Shown here piece after piece: positions 10,994 through 23,331 of a DNA stretch of 64,000 bases. The stretch is from the NCBI GenBank assembly GCA_963970005.1, contig CAXAMN010025317.1:248000-311999 (forward strand), read 5' to 3'. Both the position numbers and the translations under genes were made by a program. The stretch is from Durusdinium trenchii. Taxonomy: Eukaryota; Sar; Dinophyceae; Suessiales; Symbiodiniaceae. Every line of letters starts with the position of its first letter. Within the stretch, counting starts at the first letter, position 1. The notes beneath the pieces are model-generated. The model was given only the letters and a program-made list of their open reading frames with translations. It ran no database searches and was not told where the DNA came from.

Positions 10994-11738
10994 ATTTGCT
11001 GCGATGCCGGGAGTCAGTTGACCAGCGACGCCGATGCGTCATAGACATCATGGTGACCGGTGGACCCCATGTATAGAAGTCCCATCTTCCAAGGTCTTGG
11101 GGTCTCGGACGTTCCAACAGAAGAACTCATTCCATTTTCCATTGGTCCACTTGATATACCTCGCAGGGGGGCCCGATGTGGGGCATCAGCCAATGTCGCG
11201 AACACGGACGGTCGACCTGCACGACCCGGCCGAGACCCGGGTTGGTAGAGGAAGATACTCTTCGAAGGTCCAGGTCTTCCGGTTTCCATGTGGGTCTTGG
11301 ATCCCGGGTCTACATCAAACAACACGTTCTTTTTTTAAAGAACATGGTGCGCGGACCCGTAACCAGCTGAAAGGATAGCGGATCCTGCGGATCCTGAACC
11401 CGGACACCATGTGGCTTCAGCGGATCATTCCAGAGACTTTCCAGCGGAGGCAGTGATATAAGACATAGTAAGACCAATCAACCAATCTTACCCTATAGGT
11501 GGTGAGTTGTCCGATATGTCAAGTCACCACATCATAGGAGCAAACATCATGATCAACATCGACAAGAACACGGGTGTGGCTCAACAAATGTACAGTAGCC
11601 CTAGCCACTCAGTGGTTTAGTTTCTTGAGCCTTTTTCCCGTGGGCTTACCATCGTTAACAACACCGAGAAGAACAACCACACCCAGGACCATGATGAAAA
11701 CGACAGCGACTACAATGACCACCACAGCATGTTGGCAG

Positions 11739-12625
11739 ACTCTCCCAGTCGAGTCGCACCGCGCGATAGCCCGCCAGTTCACTCGGTTCGTTACTGGGGG
11801 CGACATCGGTGGCATGGCGTGGGATGCCTTTCTGCCCAGTTTGTCCTCGATTGCTGCGCGCTGCGCGGGCCGTTTGGTGAGTCACCACTGGGCGCAGCTG
11901 GACGAATGCTTGAGCGAGACATGGGCAGAGGCGAGGAGTCCCAAGGAACTTGAGGGTCTTTCAGTTCACCGGTTGGTCCAAACGGGATTGGCTGCAAGCT
12001 GGCCGGTTAGGGCCCCCAAAGCTTTATGGTTTTCCTGGTTGTGGCCCCTCGGACAGGTAGATACAGGTAGAACATCCCTCATGGTTGTTTCCCATGACGG
12101 TCCGGGCATCGTGATTACCGTAGATCAATCCTGCTTGAGGCCCTTGCAGCTGAATGTTTGCTTTTGGAGGAGGCCCAGTTGCTGAGATCCTCGGCCAAAA
12201 CCGGCGGTTTTTTTTTCCTGTTCTTTTATGCAGTCGCTACGTTTGAAGGCTTCGACATTCAGACTGGCCTCACAGCCTTTCCAAGTGCCAGTGTAAAAGT
12301 GGCTGTGACCATGTAGGGCAGTGTAGGTCCACACGTTGACTCGGTCCACCAGGCGGGTTGAACCTGCCTGCGGGTCGATCGCCCCCCTTGTGGTTTGGCC
12401 GAACTTCTGCCTCACGGAAGAGGCGGGTCTCACAGGTGCGAAAGCGGACGGTTTCCAAATGTTTCCAATCTAATTACTGGATATATCCGGATGGTTTTCT
12501 TATGTTTCTTAGCATTTGGGATTTCATGGGATTTCTATCCCCCCAGGGGTTGACAGAGATTCTTCGGATGGCCTCAAGGAAGGGCGCAGCCTCATGGGAC
12601 ATGTTTTGCAGCATCCTTCAACATT
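11739..12625 (+). CDS. Unknown gene, four phased exons
   Basis: Four exons join without a frame break: 11739-11955, 12150-12206, 12353-12435 and 12547-12625. The phases are 0 to 1, 1 to 1, 1 to 0, and 0 to 1, all with GT donors. The product includes AWDAFLPSLSSIAARCAGRL, HHWAQLDECLSETWAEARS, a Leu-rich helix ECLLLEEAQLLRSSAK, a basic stretch TSASRKRRVSQ, and LTEILRMASRKGAASWDMF. It looks helical, but I recognise no family. The start and the 3' end are not located. It could be the 5' part of the dioxygenase gene that follows, although the ATG at 13192 makes a separate gene more likely. Confidence 0.45.
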
Positions 12626-13191
12626 GTTGGTGCACTGATGTAGACTCTTAGATGAATAACTTAACCTCTCCCTTTGGATTGAAAAACAAAAAACTGTTCA
12701 ATCCTTTTCACATTTCAAGAGTTTGCATTAAAACTGCTCGCAAAGTAAGTTGAATTAGGTCGCACTACGTAGGTTGCTTCCCTTGCCCGGTTATGCTGCT
12801 TGGACACGGACGGCCGATCGAAGAACACACTATCGAGACCTCGAGAACGAAGTTGGCCAAAAATGGCCTTCAAACAACAGCAAGGGATGTGCCAACAGCG
12901 GTCTCTATTAGGCCCTTCGAATTGGAAAGGTTCCCCTAGGGCCTAGGGCTTGTATCTTTGAGAAGCTGTTTGGGTGGGTTTGGAGGGTCTAACTTCTGAG
13001 GAGGCTTTTGGAGACCTAGGGTCACTTTTGATTTGAGCTGTGATTGAGTTGACAGCAGTGGTTGCTTTTGAGCGTGCCTTTTTTCGACTTGGCAAAAAGG
13101 AAGATGACTCCGAAAAAGAGAGACCATCACAGATCACAATGGTATAACATGGCAGTATTAATTTGAACTTGTACTGGGCAGAATCGCCTCT

Positions 13192-15174
13192 ATGGCGCTC
13201 CCCCACTTCTCTTTTGCTTGGGGTGTGAGCGACGATGTGCTGGTGCTCGCTGAGGCCCTCACACCTTCGAGTTTGCGGCGGAGGGTGGTCGCGTGCAGTA
13301 TCAACACCCTGGACGGAGGTTTGTGGATTTGGAGGCGCGACCAGTGGATTTGACACACTACTGGCCACTGGCCGCCACTGGCCTGCAGGACTTGACATTG
13401 GACTTGACTTGTGTTTCTCGAGTGGGCCGTCCAAAGGTTGACATAGCAACGTAGTAGTCGAACCATACATCGTCACCCATTGACATGTCAATCATTCCTG
13501 GTCGCGCGGCTGAATATTCTAACGCCTTTTCACGACTTGTCCAGCGCCACGTGAAGTGGTGCCAGAAAAGATCGAAACGGTGTCCAAAAAAAACAACCAA
13601 GAGAGAGAGAGAGAGAGAGAGACAGAGAGGAGAGAGAGAGAGAGAGAGAGACGAGCGAGAGAGAGAGAGGGAGTTTACTAATGATATCTAATGACTCTTA
13701 GGTTCAAGATTGGTTTCAGCTTCGTATTTTCGGTAAATCCACCAGCCACCTTCGGCTCACCTTTGCGCCAGGCTCCCCGCGTGACACCGGCAGTGGCCGC
13801 ACGCGCCCCGGGCCTCGCCCACTTCGCTGCTGTGGCCGCAGGAAGCTTCACACGGCGGCTGCAGGAGGCGGCGCCCAGCCTACAGCTGCGGCCAGAGGTG
13901 CAGGTGAGGTGCGGCAAAGAAGCAAAAGGGAGAAAATGGGAGGAAGACAGGTGAAGACGTCCTGCAGCGTGACAGAGGGGCACATGATGTCCAAATAGCT
14001 CAACTAACTTACTAATCTAAACAGAACACACACACACACACGACAAGAGAACAACTTGTTTTGGACTCCTGTACACCCAACGCCCCCCTTGTTTGAAGGG
14101 CCTGTTTCGAAGGAAAGAGTGGGTCGTTTCCCTTTGGCTAACCGGAGTCGTGGCCGAGGTGAAGCTTCAACTCACCTGTGGGAGCTCGGGCTGCGCCCCG
14201 TGCCACTACGACACCTCGGAGACGGCGCCAGGGCGCCAGGTGACCTGGCTCTTGTACCCGGGCGACTGGAAAGAGGAGTATGGAGCTGAGCTGGTGTTAC
14301 AGCCATTCTTGGACTCGGAGGTTGGGAGTTGTTTTGATTTTTGGTGAGTTCTTGAGTTCTTGAACGTTTTTTTTTGTGAAATCATGTCTCAGGGCCTACA
14401 GGTTGCAGTTCCGAGCTTGAAGTGGCAGACTTCCAGAAGATTTTCTATTGAACAAGCGTTTTTGAGGATGAATCTGACAGAATTTGTCTCATTACCTTTT
14501 ACACACACACACACACCCTGCATGGCTGGAAGGTGAAGATTTCTCCCCTCTTCAATCGTGGCATCCTCTTTCTCTCGGACCGGCTCTTGCACTACACCTT
14601 GCCACCCACCCGTGAGGGTGCCACATTTGGACGCTGGCTGTTGACGATTTGGCTGGAGGGCGACTCTGTGGATGCTCCTTTGGGCCAGCGCTGGCCACCA
14701 CTGCTGCAGCGGACACTGGCGCCAGCCATTTACTCCAAGGTGTTCCTGAGTTCGTTGGAAAGAAGCATGCCGCCAGGTCCTGCATTGGATGCCTTGAAAG
14801 CTGCCCAGGAGGAGGAGATCACCTCCCTAGAGTCCGATGAAACCTTTGGAGAAATGCTTCCGGACCTCAGGGAGGCAGCGCTGGACGCCATCGCATCCAA
14901 TCGGAAGCGGAAGAGCTCCGGTGACCAACCGCCCTGTGAAAAGAGACCACTTGGTGCCAGTCAGCCAGTCACTGGAGGTGTTGGAACAGTTTCAGTTTTG
15001 CGTCATGAGTTGAGACAGGGGGAGCTCCGGCTCCACCCTTCAGCGAAATCAGAATCCCACCCCGAAGTGGTGTGGCTACACTGCCTGGCACCGCAAAAGT
15101 GTACCACCACCAGTTTCAGAACAAACATGGTCATGCCATGGTCATCCCTTTTTCATCCTTTTTCAGAACCATAA
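13192..15174 (+). CDS. 2-oxoglutarate/Fe(II) dioxygenase, prolyl-hydroxylase-like
   Basis: Four exons, 13192-13343, 13702-13903, 14159-14320 and 14533-15174, all GT-AG and phase-consistent, sum to 1158 nt or 385 aa. The start is the ATG in TATGGCGCTC, followed by MALPHFSFAWGVSDDVLVLA. The iron site is visible: His134 and Asp136 in the motif CHYDT, and His192 in RLLHYTLPP. Arg206 in GRWLLTIWL would bind 2-oxoglutarate. The spacings (56 residues from HxD to the distal His, 14 to Arg) are those of the 2OG-FeII_Oxy_3/prolyl-4-hydroxylase fold. The family oxidises protein or small substrates with O2 and 2-oxoglutarate; the substrate cannot be inferred. After the fold comes an acidic/basic tail with KRKSSGDQPP. 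The last ~40 codons before TAA look less coding, so a further intron there is possible. Intron 1 carries a GA microsatellite. Confidence 0.75.
13604..13676. repeat. GA microsatellite in intron
   Basis: About 70 bp of GA dinucleotides, with a few AC or GC interruptions, lie in intron 1 (13344-13701) of the dioxygenase gene, just upstream of its acceptor, where they form a purine-rich run. Confidence 0.9.
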
Positions 15175-15664
15175 TATATCCGTCCACGTTTTGTCTGAGA
15201 AATCCAGGGAGTGCACTTGCTGAGGCATGGGTAAAGAGGTGCTCATGAAACTGGAGCTTTTGGAGGCGGGTCGAACGTTACTGAGAGACCTGCAGGGGTC
15301 GGGGGTGTTGGTTCCGAGGTGGTTCTGAGGTTGTTCAACCTTTGTATTGTGATAGGCCTGTAGGTGGATGAAGCCCGGCTGTTGAAGAATCATAATTATA
15401 TACTTGTTCTTTGTTGGAGGGGCCGGGGTGCATGAGGAAATGAGGGCCAATTTGGGTGCCAGCTTTGGACTAGCACTGGTTGAATGTGGGATGACCATGC
15501 CAAAGGGGCTGCGCCATGGCTTCCCCCATGGGCAACGCATAGAGTCTAGCAAGCCGAACAGGTGGCGCCACCTGCTTCGGGAATCTCCCAAGAGCCACGT
15601 CACAAGGCACAAGATCTTTGCCTCGCCACGTTGGAGGGCCACGAACGACTGGAGTATGCCAAAG

Positions 15665-18600
15665 GCCCTTTGGGCGTTTGAACGAGCGACGGCGGATGAC
15701 ATCAGTGTTCGGCAGGTGCCTGGAGGGTGGCTGGGGGTTGTCTTTGATTTTGTCTAGCGGGATTGAACGAGCAGCGCTTCTGGGAGATTGTTCAGTTGCG
15801 GTGTGCATATGGAAAGTAGGATAAACTAGGTATCGAATCACCTGAGAGGCTGGAAAAAGGGGGCATCTATGTAGATGTGCGAATCATGATCCTTTGCCCG
15901 CACACCACCGTGGCGCTGGAGAGCTACAAGCAAGGCTACCGTCGGAACGCACCCGGGACTAGCCTGGCTCTTAAGGGCTGCAGCTACTCACAGTGTTTCG
16001 TAGATGAGGGTTTGTTACATTCATGTAGGGCGAGCCTCCCTGCTATGTCACACAAGGACTCAAACCCAAATGGGTTGGAGGTAGAGCGCAATCATGATGG
16101 TGCCTTGCTACTTCCATGCACTTCTGGCATGTATACACCAGTGAACAGTATGGATTCCGTTGATTTGTTCAAGCCGGGTGTCCCTGTTCTGGGCCGGAGC
16201 CAACCTTGGCGCATCGGGCCCTTAGTGAACTTGAGCATGCTCGACCCCATTGGCATTGAACATCCATCCCATTGAAAGTTAACATCATGTGAATATGTAA
16301 TATAGATGAACATTCTTCCCATTGATTCTATCCATACCCCGTTTTAGAAATACAGTAGTTGTGCCACTTAATCAGGATTGCACTGTGTCATGCTATGCCC
16401 ATCTAGAGTGGTCACTGGATGCGCACCGCATCCACTGTGGTGGATAGCCTGCCAGGGCGGAAAGACGCCGGAGGCAGATACTTCAAGCGTGGGTGGTTTC
16501 AAGCAGCCCTGGAGACACTTGGCCAACGGGGCACCTGGCAACAAAGTTGGGAGGCGATGGCTTTGCCCCACAGCCTGGGGTTCTTGGATGTGTTCTGCTT
16601 GAGGGCTTTTCAGGGCACGGTGTCACTGCGGGTCACGGCCACTCGGCCAGGTGCAATGATAAGACTCTGCAAGTCACCCCATCTGTGCCTTGCTGCCTTG
16701 CTCCGAGGAGATATAGCCTGACAGCGGAGATGCTGACGCACAGAGATGACATCAAGGTCTCTTGGGCCGATCTTCAGACCTCTTTGGTTGGCCAGTGGAT
16801 GAGGCTCTCGTGCCCAAATTGAGGCTCTCATGCTTCCAGATGCTTCCAATGCACCCAAGAGATCCCAGTAAATTTATTTGTGATTGGGTCCACCGCTGTA
16901 TACATTGTGTATCCTACAATCTGCTTCCAGGATGGATCCAAAAACTTCTGGAAACACACCAGGTGTGAGATTCATTCAGATTCCCGCTGTAGCTGCAACT
17001 GTCTCGAAGTAAGGACAACTCCTTGTGGTCTCAAGCGCAAGAGGTCAAATCGGCCTGCGAGCTAAATGCAGTGGGAGGCTCAGCGAGGGCCAAGTGTAGT
17101 CCTACCCAGTCAGTGGATAATCTTTAACCTTCTTTGGGGATTGGTTTCCAATGGCTTCCCACCACCAAAAAGATGTGGAAAAAGATGGAAAAAGGTCACT
17201 GTAACCATGGTTAACCTCTATTTTCCAAGGGGAACTGAGGTGGAGGCCCTCCTACTGTATGAACCAGACACTGCGAATAGTGAGATAGTCTCCAGGTGCA
17301 GCGTGATCCAAAATTGGAAAAGAAGGATTAAAGTAGAGACGGTGTTTCCTTTTTAGCTTGGCTAGCACGAACAGGAACCGCCAGGAGGAGTATGGAAGAT
17401 GAACTTCCCTACGAAAAGTGGTCAACTAGTTTTGATTATAAAACTTTTGAGGAGGGTTAGGGTTTTGCGCAAGAGTAGACGCCTTTGGCCTCCCTCCACT
17501 GTATGACCATAATGACGACATCGTGTATCAGTTTGTCATGTGACAACTTCGGTGGGGACGTGCCCCTGGCACTGTGAGATGGGGACTTGAGCACATTTCG
17601 CTCCGGTTACGGAAGTGCATATGAGCCAGGCATAGCCAGGCTATCAAAACATTTCCGAATACCACTTGAATAAAGATCCCCCTTGGTTGTGCCATACTGA
17701 AATCCTAGACGTAGACGTGACTATTTCAGAAATAAAAAAAACTAGCGAAAAAGTTCGCTGATAAGGATGTCAGGTAGGACCCAGGAAAAAACAACAAGAA
17801 ATCGGGCTGTTTTGAAATCCTTTTGCTTAGGGTAGGGCGCCAGGATTCCAAAAACACGTAGGACTACAGGATTTCACTAAAATTGTAGGATTTCACAAGG
17901 TAGAGATGCTGGGGTTGTGCTAAGACTTTAGATATTCTAGAGATACTGGAGAGGACGCTTTTTGCTGTGGCTGTGCTTGTGCATTTGCTTTTTGCAGCAT
18001 TTATCTGCTCGGCTGATAGATACACATGCTGTATATGATTGCAATCAATTTAATCAAATGATGGCTTGCGTATGGGGCCATGTAACCATTTGTTTTTAAA
18101 TGTAAACAATGGTACAGTCGCATTTTTTGGAGTGGTAGCTGACAGAGAATTCGGGCCATGTCTTTGCAAACACCAGTGTCAGACACCAGAATTGGAGTCC
18201 TGCAGTGCGGTGCGCTTGGAAGGGGTGTCTTTGCCAGAAAGCAACTGGCCAAAGACGAGCGCTTGCACTTGGAGGTCACAATTGTCCAAAAGTTGAACCA
18301 CAGTTGCACCAGCAATGCCCGCCTGGTTGAGTATTAGGTAGATACCCAGGATTTTACTAAACGTTTGATCAGCTTGGACTCCTTGTTTTTTCCTTGGTTC
18401 CCTACCCTGAACACGCGTCGGTCCAAAGGATTTTACAAAAAGCACTTTTTGGGAAAAAGACCTAGGGCACCAATGAAAAAATACAAAGTCACCTTGGATC
18501 AGTAGGATTTTAATACGTAAAATCCTGGGGATCTACGTTAGCGGTCAGTACGAAGGGGGATAATAAAGAGGGGTAGGTTTTGTGCACGAAACCCTGTAAA

Positions 18601-21600
18601 ACGACAAGGTCCACCTCAAAACCGATAACCCCAGCACTGTATATGATCATCAGTATGTGGCGGACTCACAGCACTGTAAAACGATCAGGTCCAACTCAAG
18701 ACCCATAATGTCCCTGGTATATTTGAAGAAGAACCATAAGTTTTGACCATGGCTCATATGCTTCATGTCTTCATCTTGGCCAAGGCGTTAGAAGACATTG
18801 GGCATTCACCCATGGACTCCTATCATCTCCCATCCCATGGTGACCTAAGGAGAGAACATACCACTCCCAAAGAAAATCCCTGCTCGGGTGTGACGGAGAG
18901 CTGAAACGGGCTGTAACCATCCATTTGGGTCTTTGGACGTTCCCGTCTTTTCCTAGGCTGCGTGCTTGCTCAAGCTCGAGAAGTGGCGAGATGTCGAGGC
19001 AAATCCAAGGGCACTGAGCATCACTGAGCAGTGAAATGGTACCGATGACCCCGCAACTTGAGGTCTTGGGGCCGGGGTGTTTGTGATGTTTTACTTTGTT
19101 TGCAGATTTTGCAGGGCCCTCGACTCAACCAGCTTGTGCCTGCCTCGTGTTTTCAGGCTTGGCAGTCAGATGTATGATATACTAGGTGGTACCATGGTGT
19201 TTTCAACCTTTACTTGGGATGATTGAACCCACTGACCAAAAAATTCAAGTCCGGTGAAACCACCAACCAGTGTTCGTATTTTCTTGGGATCGCTTCCCTG
19301 CCCATGTTTGGGCCAATTCGCACCAGTCCAGAGTGAAGTAATAGGTTTTTCAGTCTTACCGAGATCTGGTGAAACAACAGACATGGTCCCACAGTGCACC
19401 ATATATACATGACCATGGAACTTTGGAGCCTGGCTGCATGCAACGCGGTGTGGCTGGTGTGCGCATCCGAGCTCAGGCCGTTTGCAATGCCATCTTGCGC
19501 ACCAACCCGGCCAACGAGAAGGCAGGGAGACCGCCTGGGAGACCGCCCTGCGGACCGACCCCTCCGGATCCCTCCACGTGTGCGGCCAACCTGAAACCGG
19601 CCATATGACCTGCACCCTGCAGCGCTCGTTTTGATGCAGGTGTGATGTGGATGTGTACTATATTTAGTTATATATATATATTATTATAGATGTATAGGCA
19701 GGTACGTGAAATGACACACACACGTCACACACACACACACAATTATCTCATTGATTCCCAACTGGATGTCGAAGTTGTTCGAGTCTCTGGCAGGATCCGC
19801 CCGGGCGGTCTACGGCATACGATGTCATAGGATGGTCCCTCCAACGTTTCACCGGAGAGACAGTTCTTCCGTTTCGGAGCCCTCATGTCTTTAGGGTGCG
19901 GGATGCGTCCTACATGAAGCACCTCCACCCATTCAGAAGACCAGTTGGGTGCATCGAATCTTTGTGCAAGTCGCGGTTGGAAGTGAAGCCCTGCTTGAAT
20001 CGACCCTTTCTGTCTCTTGTTTGTTGGCCGTTGATCTTTCACGTTCTTTTTCGCTTCATGACACCGATCCTTTGGCTCACCTTTGTCCCTTTGACACCGA
20101 TGCTCGTCGCTCCATCGTCCAGGGCCACGTGCGTCGTGCGTCCGCCGCGGCGCCGAAGTCAGGCGCTCTTCCGCCGGGGAAAGGCGCTGCTGGCGCTGGG
20201 CGAGGCAGACCGCGCGGAGAAGGATCTGAAGAAGGTCTTGGAGGCGTGGAGGGGAGATGAGTAGAGTTCGGAGTTGTGGAGCTCTTGGAGCTTGAACTCA
20301 AGCTGAGTTGCATAGTTGTGGCAGGTCGCCAGGCAGGAGTGGGCATGGCTTGGGTTTTCGTGAGATATCTGCTTTTTACCGGGTACTGTGGGCTGACGTG
20401 TGCCAGACAGATGGGAGAGAGGCACTGTTCCTGAAGCCGAGCCGAGCCACATGAGCCGAGCCCAAGGTCAACGCTGGGAACAGTGAGGCCAAGCACCTTT
20501 TGCAGCAGGCCGGGGGGGGTGTGAACGCTGCGGTGATTAGGGCCTAGGGCGAGAACACCGGGATCTCGACATGGCCAGAAGGTTCATGTTGACTGTTGAT
20601 TCATGGTCTTGAGCCTTTTCCCATCTCCACACGCTATGAATCAAAGCATCTCATCCACACATCACGGGCAACATGCTTGAATTTCATTCTTCAGATCTTC
20701 GACCCTCCCGGTTCGACCCTGTTTTGAGGGATCCACCGGAGAAGGACGTGCGGACAGTTTACCCTCGAGGGTCCATGACCGAAATGAAGTCTCCCCTTAG
20801 ACGTCTCTATTGGTTTGTCCTAATTGCCTGTAACAACCCGTCAACAAGCCAATCATCATTTTTAAACAAGGCCTGCAACTGAATCATCATCCACTGGGCC
20901 CAGGTAATAGGATAGACCCAATCTCTATTGCCGAGTCTATTGATTTTTTTGTGTCACCCGAAATAGGACCTCCCAGTTCGACGCCTGCAAGAAGGACATA
21001 GACCAAAAACCCAATGATGAAGGCCTCCATATAGTTAAATGCACATATAGAGGGGTGAACATGGGTCTCCAACTTGGCCCTTCCAGAGGGTTGTTGAAGG
21101 TCACCCCGGGTATGCTCTCGCTTTAATGGGGTCATGGCAGGCTCGGAAGGAGAGCAAAGGCACGAAACGTGAGCGGAATGTGTATGCTGCGATGCTGCAG
21201 TCTGAGTGAGATCAAATCGCCCCCATTCACCATCGTGAAATGTGAAACGGTCAGATCTGGAAAAAAACAGCGCATGCATGCATTCGTGGGCAATTTTCCC
21301 ATTCCATGCTAGTGAGTCTGTGGATGATGGGTGTCAGTGTGGAAAGCATTGAAGCCTTGTGGCTCTTTGAGCTTCCAGGAGTTGGTTAGAGCCCGTTGGG
21401 GGTTGTAACTATATTATATCGTTTATATTCGCTTGTGTATTTGTGTATATCAATATATGTATCAATCATTGATCAGCACAATCGCTTACAATCATACATG
21501 TTTTATTATCAGCTGTCCAGAAGTATGTTCCATGAAACAGGGCGTGCATGCCAGATCTTTCAAATTCTTTCAAACAAACCTCCGTTTGCAAAAGATGGCT

Positions 21601-22522
21601 GTGATGGAACTAGTGGTGTGGCAGTAGGGCAAGTGAGCTACGACCAAAACCCCCAAATGGATGGTTTAGTGCAATCCATCCAGTGTTGAAGGATTTTCTA
21701 TCAGGTGGCAGGCAGTAGCTCAAGTGACGGGCCCTGGGCGCTTTGGATCCGTCTCAGCTAAAGAAAGGCCCACCAGGCGTCACGAGCTAGCGCTCTGAAT
21801 GGAGGCACAAGGTTTCAGCAATTTTCCCGGTGCGGGCGGGTGTACAATGGAGAAGGAGGTCATGCCCTGCAATGCCAATCTCCAGTTTTGACTTCCCCAC
21901 ACCTGACACGGAAGTGCACCACGAAAAGGAGGCTTTGGAACTATGGCCATGTCTGACCATGTCCACTGAAGCGTCCTTGTTTGGAAGGGGATACCTTGGG
22001 AGTCTCCATGGTCATCCACTGTGGGTAACATTGGGTCTTAGGATGTCTCAGGAATGGTCTCAGTTCTCACTATGTTTGGCAGATAGGAGCCGTGCACTTC
22101 AATGCTGAGGTTTGGGGAGGGTCTTTCATCGTTGACAGACCCAGCCGCCTTAGAAGAAAAAAACGTGCTTTTCAGAGGGGGCGTTGGACAGTGTTGGCGT
22201 CCAATACGGCGAGTGGTGCAGGTGTGTTGTCCATCAGCGGGTAGGTCAGCGAAATTCTATGTGTAGCTAAGCCGCTAAGCTTGCAGGATTCCAATTGCAG
22301 CTACTCTGCGGTTTTTGATGATTTCTGATTACTATATACTCCGATCTCACCCGATATCGACCTGAAACACAGCTCCATGCGCCGAGGTCCAACCTCTCAT
22401 GGTGCTTCGCACGCGCAGCGGACGCGAACCACGTACCCTTGATGGAGCAGCTCATCGCGCCCATGGCCATCGCACAGATCGCCGCTCGGCGCCACGGACC
22501 GGGCGCGAGGCACGGCGCCTGA
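15665..22522 (+). CDS. TPR co-chaperone-like protein (FKBP/AIP-type TPR)
   Basis: Short exons encode a TPR array. Exon 16456-16511 has DAGGRYFKRGWFQAALE (repeat 1, helix A). Exons 18957-18998 (AACLLKLEKWRDVE), 19477-19521 (AVCNAILRTNPANEK), 20163-20243 (ALFRRGKALLALGEADRAEK, then DLKKVLE) and 20467-20508 (VNAGNSEAKHLLQQ) join in phase 0. The block gives the classic order N-x-A-A-C-L-K-L, NPxNEKA, LFRRGKA, KDLKKVLE found in immunophilin and AIP-type TPR domains, which bind the C-terminal EEVD of Hsp90/Hsp70. A possible last exon, 22373-22522, starts in phase 0 (…MEQLIAPMAIAQIAARR…) and ends in TGA. Exon 15665-15715 (ALWAFERATADDISVRQ) may lie upstream. No FKBP catalytic domain was found, and one TPR exon between 16.5 and 18.9 kb is missing from my model. 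Four successive introns start with GC. Confidence 0.65.
17860..18530. repeat. Scattered AGGATTTTAC-type motif
   Basis: The word AGGATTT(T/C)AC or its complement recurs about six times, near 17869, 17888, 18349, 18428 and 18503-18525. The last is palindromic (AGGATTTTAATACGTAAAATCCT, written here in parts: AGGATTTTA, TACG, TAAAATCCT). The region lies in an intron of the TPR gene. The recurrence looks too frequent for chance, but no array period is seen. Confidence 0.4.
18594..18712. repeat. Diverged duplication, 80-bp offset
   Basis: CTGTAAAACGACAAGGTCCA at 18594 is repeated as CTGTAAAACGATCAGGTCCA at 18674, followed in both by a similar CTCAA(A/G)ACC(G/C)ATAA stretch. The copies are exactly 80 bp apart, a small tandem duplication inside the TPR gene intron. 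Confidence 0.6.
20804..20929. mobile_element. hAT-like MITE, copy 2
   Basis: The element 20812-20921 is flanked by a perfect 8-bp duplication, TCTCTATT, at 20804-20811 and 20922-20929. The reverse complement of its end, TTGGGTCTATCCTATTACC, matches the start of the copy at 2685. Internal words GCCTGTAACA and ATCATCATCCAC are shared with copy 1. It sits inside a long intron (20509-22372) of the TPR gene. Confidence 0.75.
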
Positions 22523-22980
22523 GGCGCGGCGCTCGGTCGAGCGCTCGGTGATTTCAGTGGCAGGAGGGGGTGCCAGACATGTGATTTCGACGCCAGGTCA
22601 CCATTGGTCATTCATGGTTCTGAGAAAGACATGCAGTGGTTATACAGGGTGCACCAGGATTTGCAGCGTTTCTGACCCAATCCCGCCATGTTTCGAGGTC
22701 GAACAGCTTTGGAACTCGGATGGGGCCGGTGGAAGGAAACCGATCTGGTACCGATCTCCCGTCGTCGACATGTCGTCCACCGGCCCGAACGGAGAACCGG
22801 GCCTAGCGGGCCCCAGGCAGAGTTTGGTGCGCAGAGCTTGGCCAACAGGTGCACGGTGGTGGCGGGTTGTGGAACTTGGTGGCGGGAGCCCGGGCTGCAG
22901 AAACGAAGTAACCAGTAAGTAACCAGTCAGTAATTAATATTGACCAACATATAATATATATATATAGTTATATATATACA

Positions 22981-23060
22981 CCAGCACCCTCCAACGGGTC
23001 ACCACCTGCGACTTTTAAGTCAGCAAAAGCCTCCAGAGGAGACCTGTTGCAGGGTGCTGG
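22981..23060. mobile_element. CCAGCACC MITE, copy 1
   Basis: An 80-bp element starts CCAGCACCCTCCAACGGGTC and ends GACCTGTTGCAGGGTGCTGG. The ends are inverted repeats with two or three mismatches. Its core CACCTGCGACTTTTAAGTCA is identical in the copy at 51609-51692. TA-rich DNA flanks both sides, consistent with insertion at a TATA target. The inner GACTTTTAAGTC is itself palindromic. Confidence 0.8.
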
Positions 23061-23221
23061 TATATATATATAAATTATTGTTGTGAGCTTTTGGCTTTTT
23101 CTTACCTTGGTGGTGGGGGGGTCAAAAAGGTCCTCGGGGCAGGGTAGTCATTACAACGATCGCCATCAACATTGCTCACGATGGCACAAGCTTGATGCGC
23201 TATCGGACAATTTTGCAGGCT

Positions 23222-23331
23222 GGGCAAGGGTGGTGTGGTGTGAGGGTGGCGTTAACGTTCTTTTGAACCTTGCAGACGCAGTTGAGGCTATGTGCGCCAC
23301 AACGTTAACACCACACCAGCCCACCCCACCC
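23222..23331. repeat. Imperfect inverted repeat
   Basis: GGTGGTGTGGTGTG…GTTAACGTT (23229-23259) pairs imperfectly with AACGTTAACACCACACCAGC…CCCACC (23301-23330). The closing 9-bp arms GTTAACGTT/AACGTTAAC are exact. It may be a degraded MITE; no second copy was seen. Confidence 0.4.

Noticed and set aside
12943-13491. 182-codon minus-strand open frame
   Set aside because: It overlaps the first exon of the dioxygenase on the + strand, which has better codon bias, an ATG and an in-phase splice. The minus frame has no motif.
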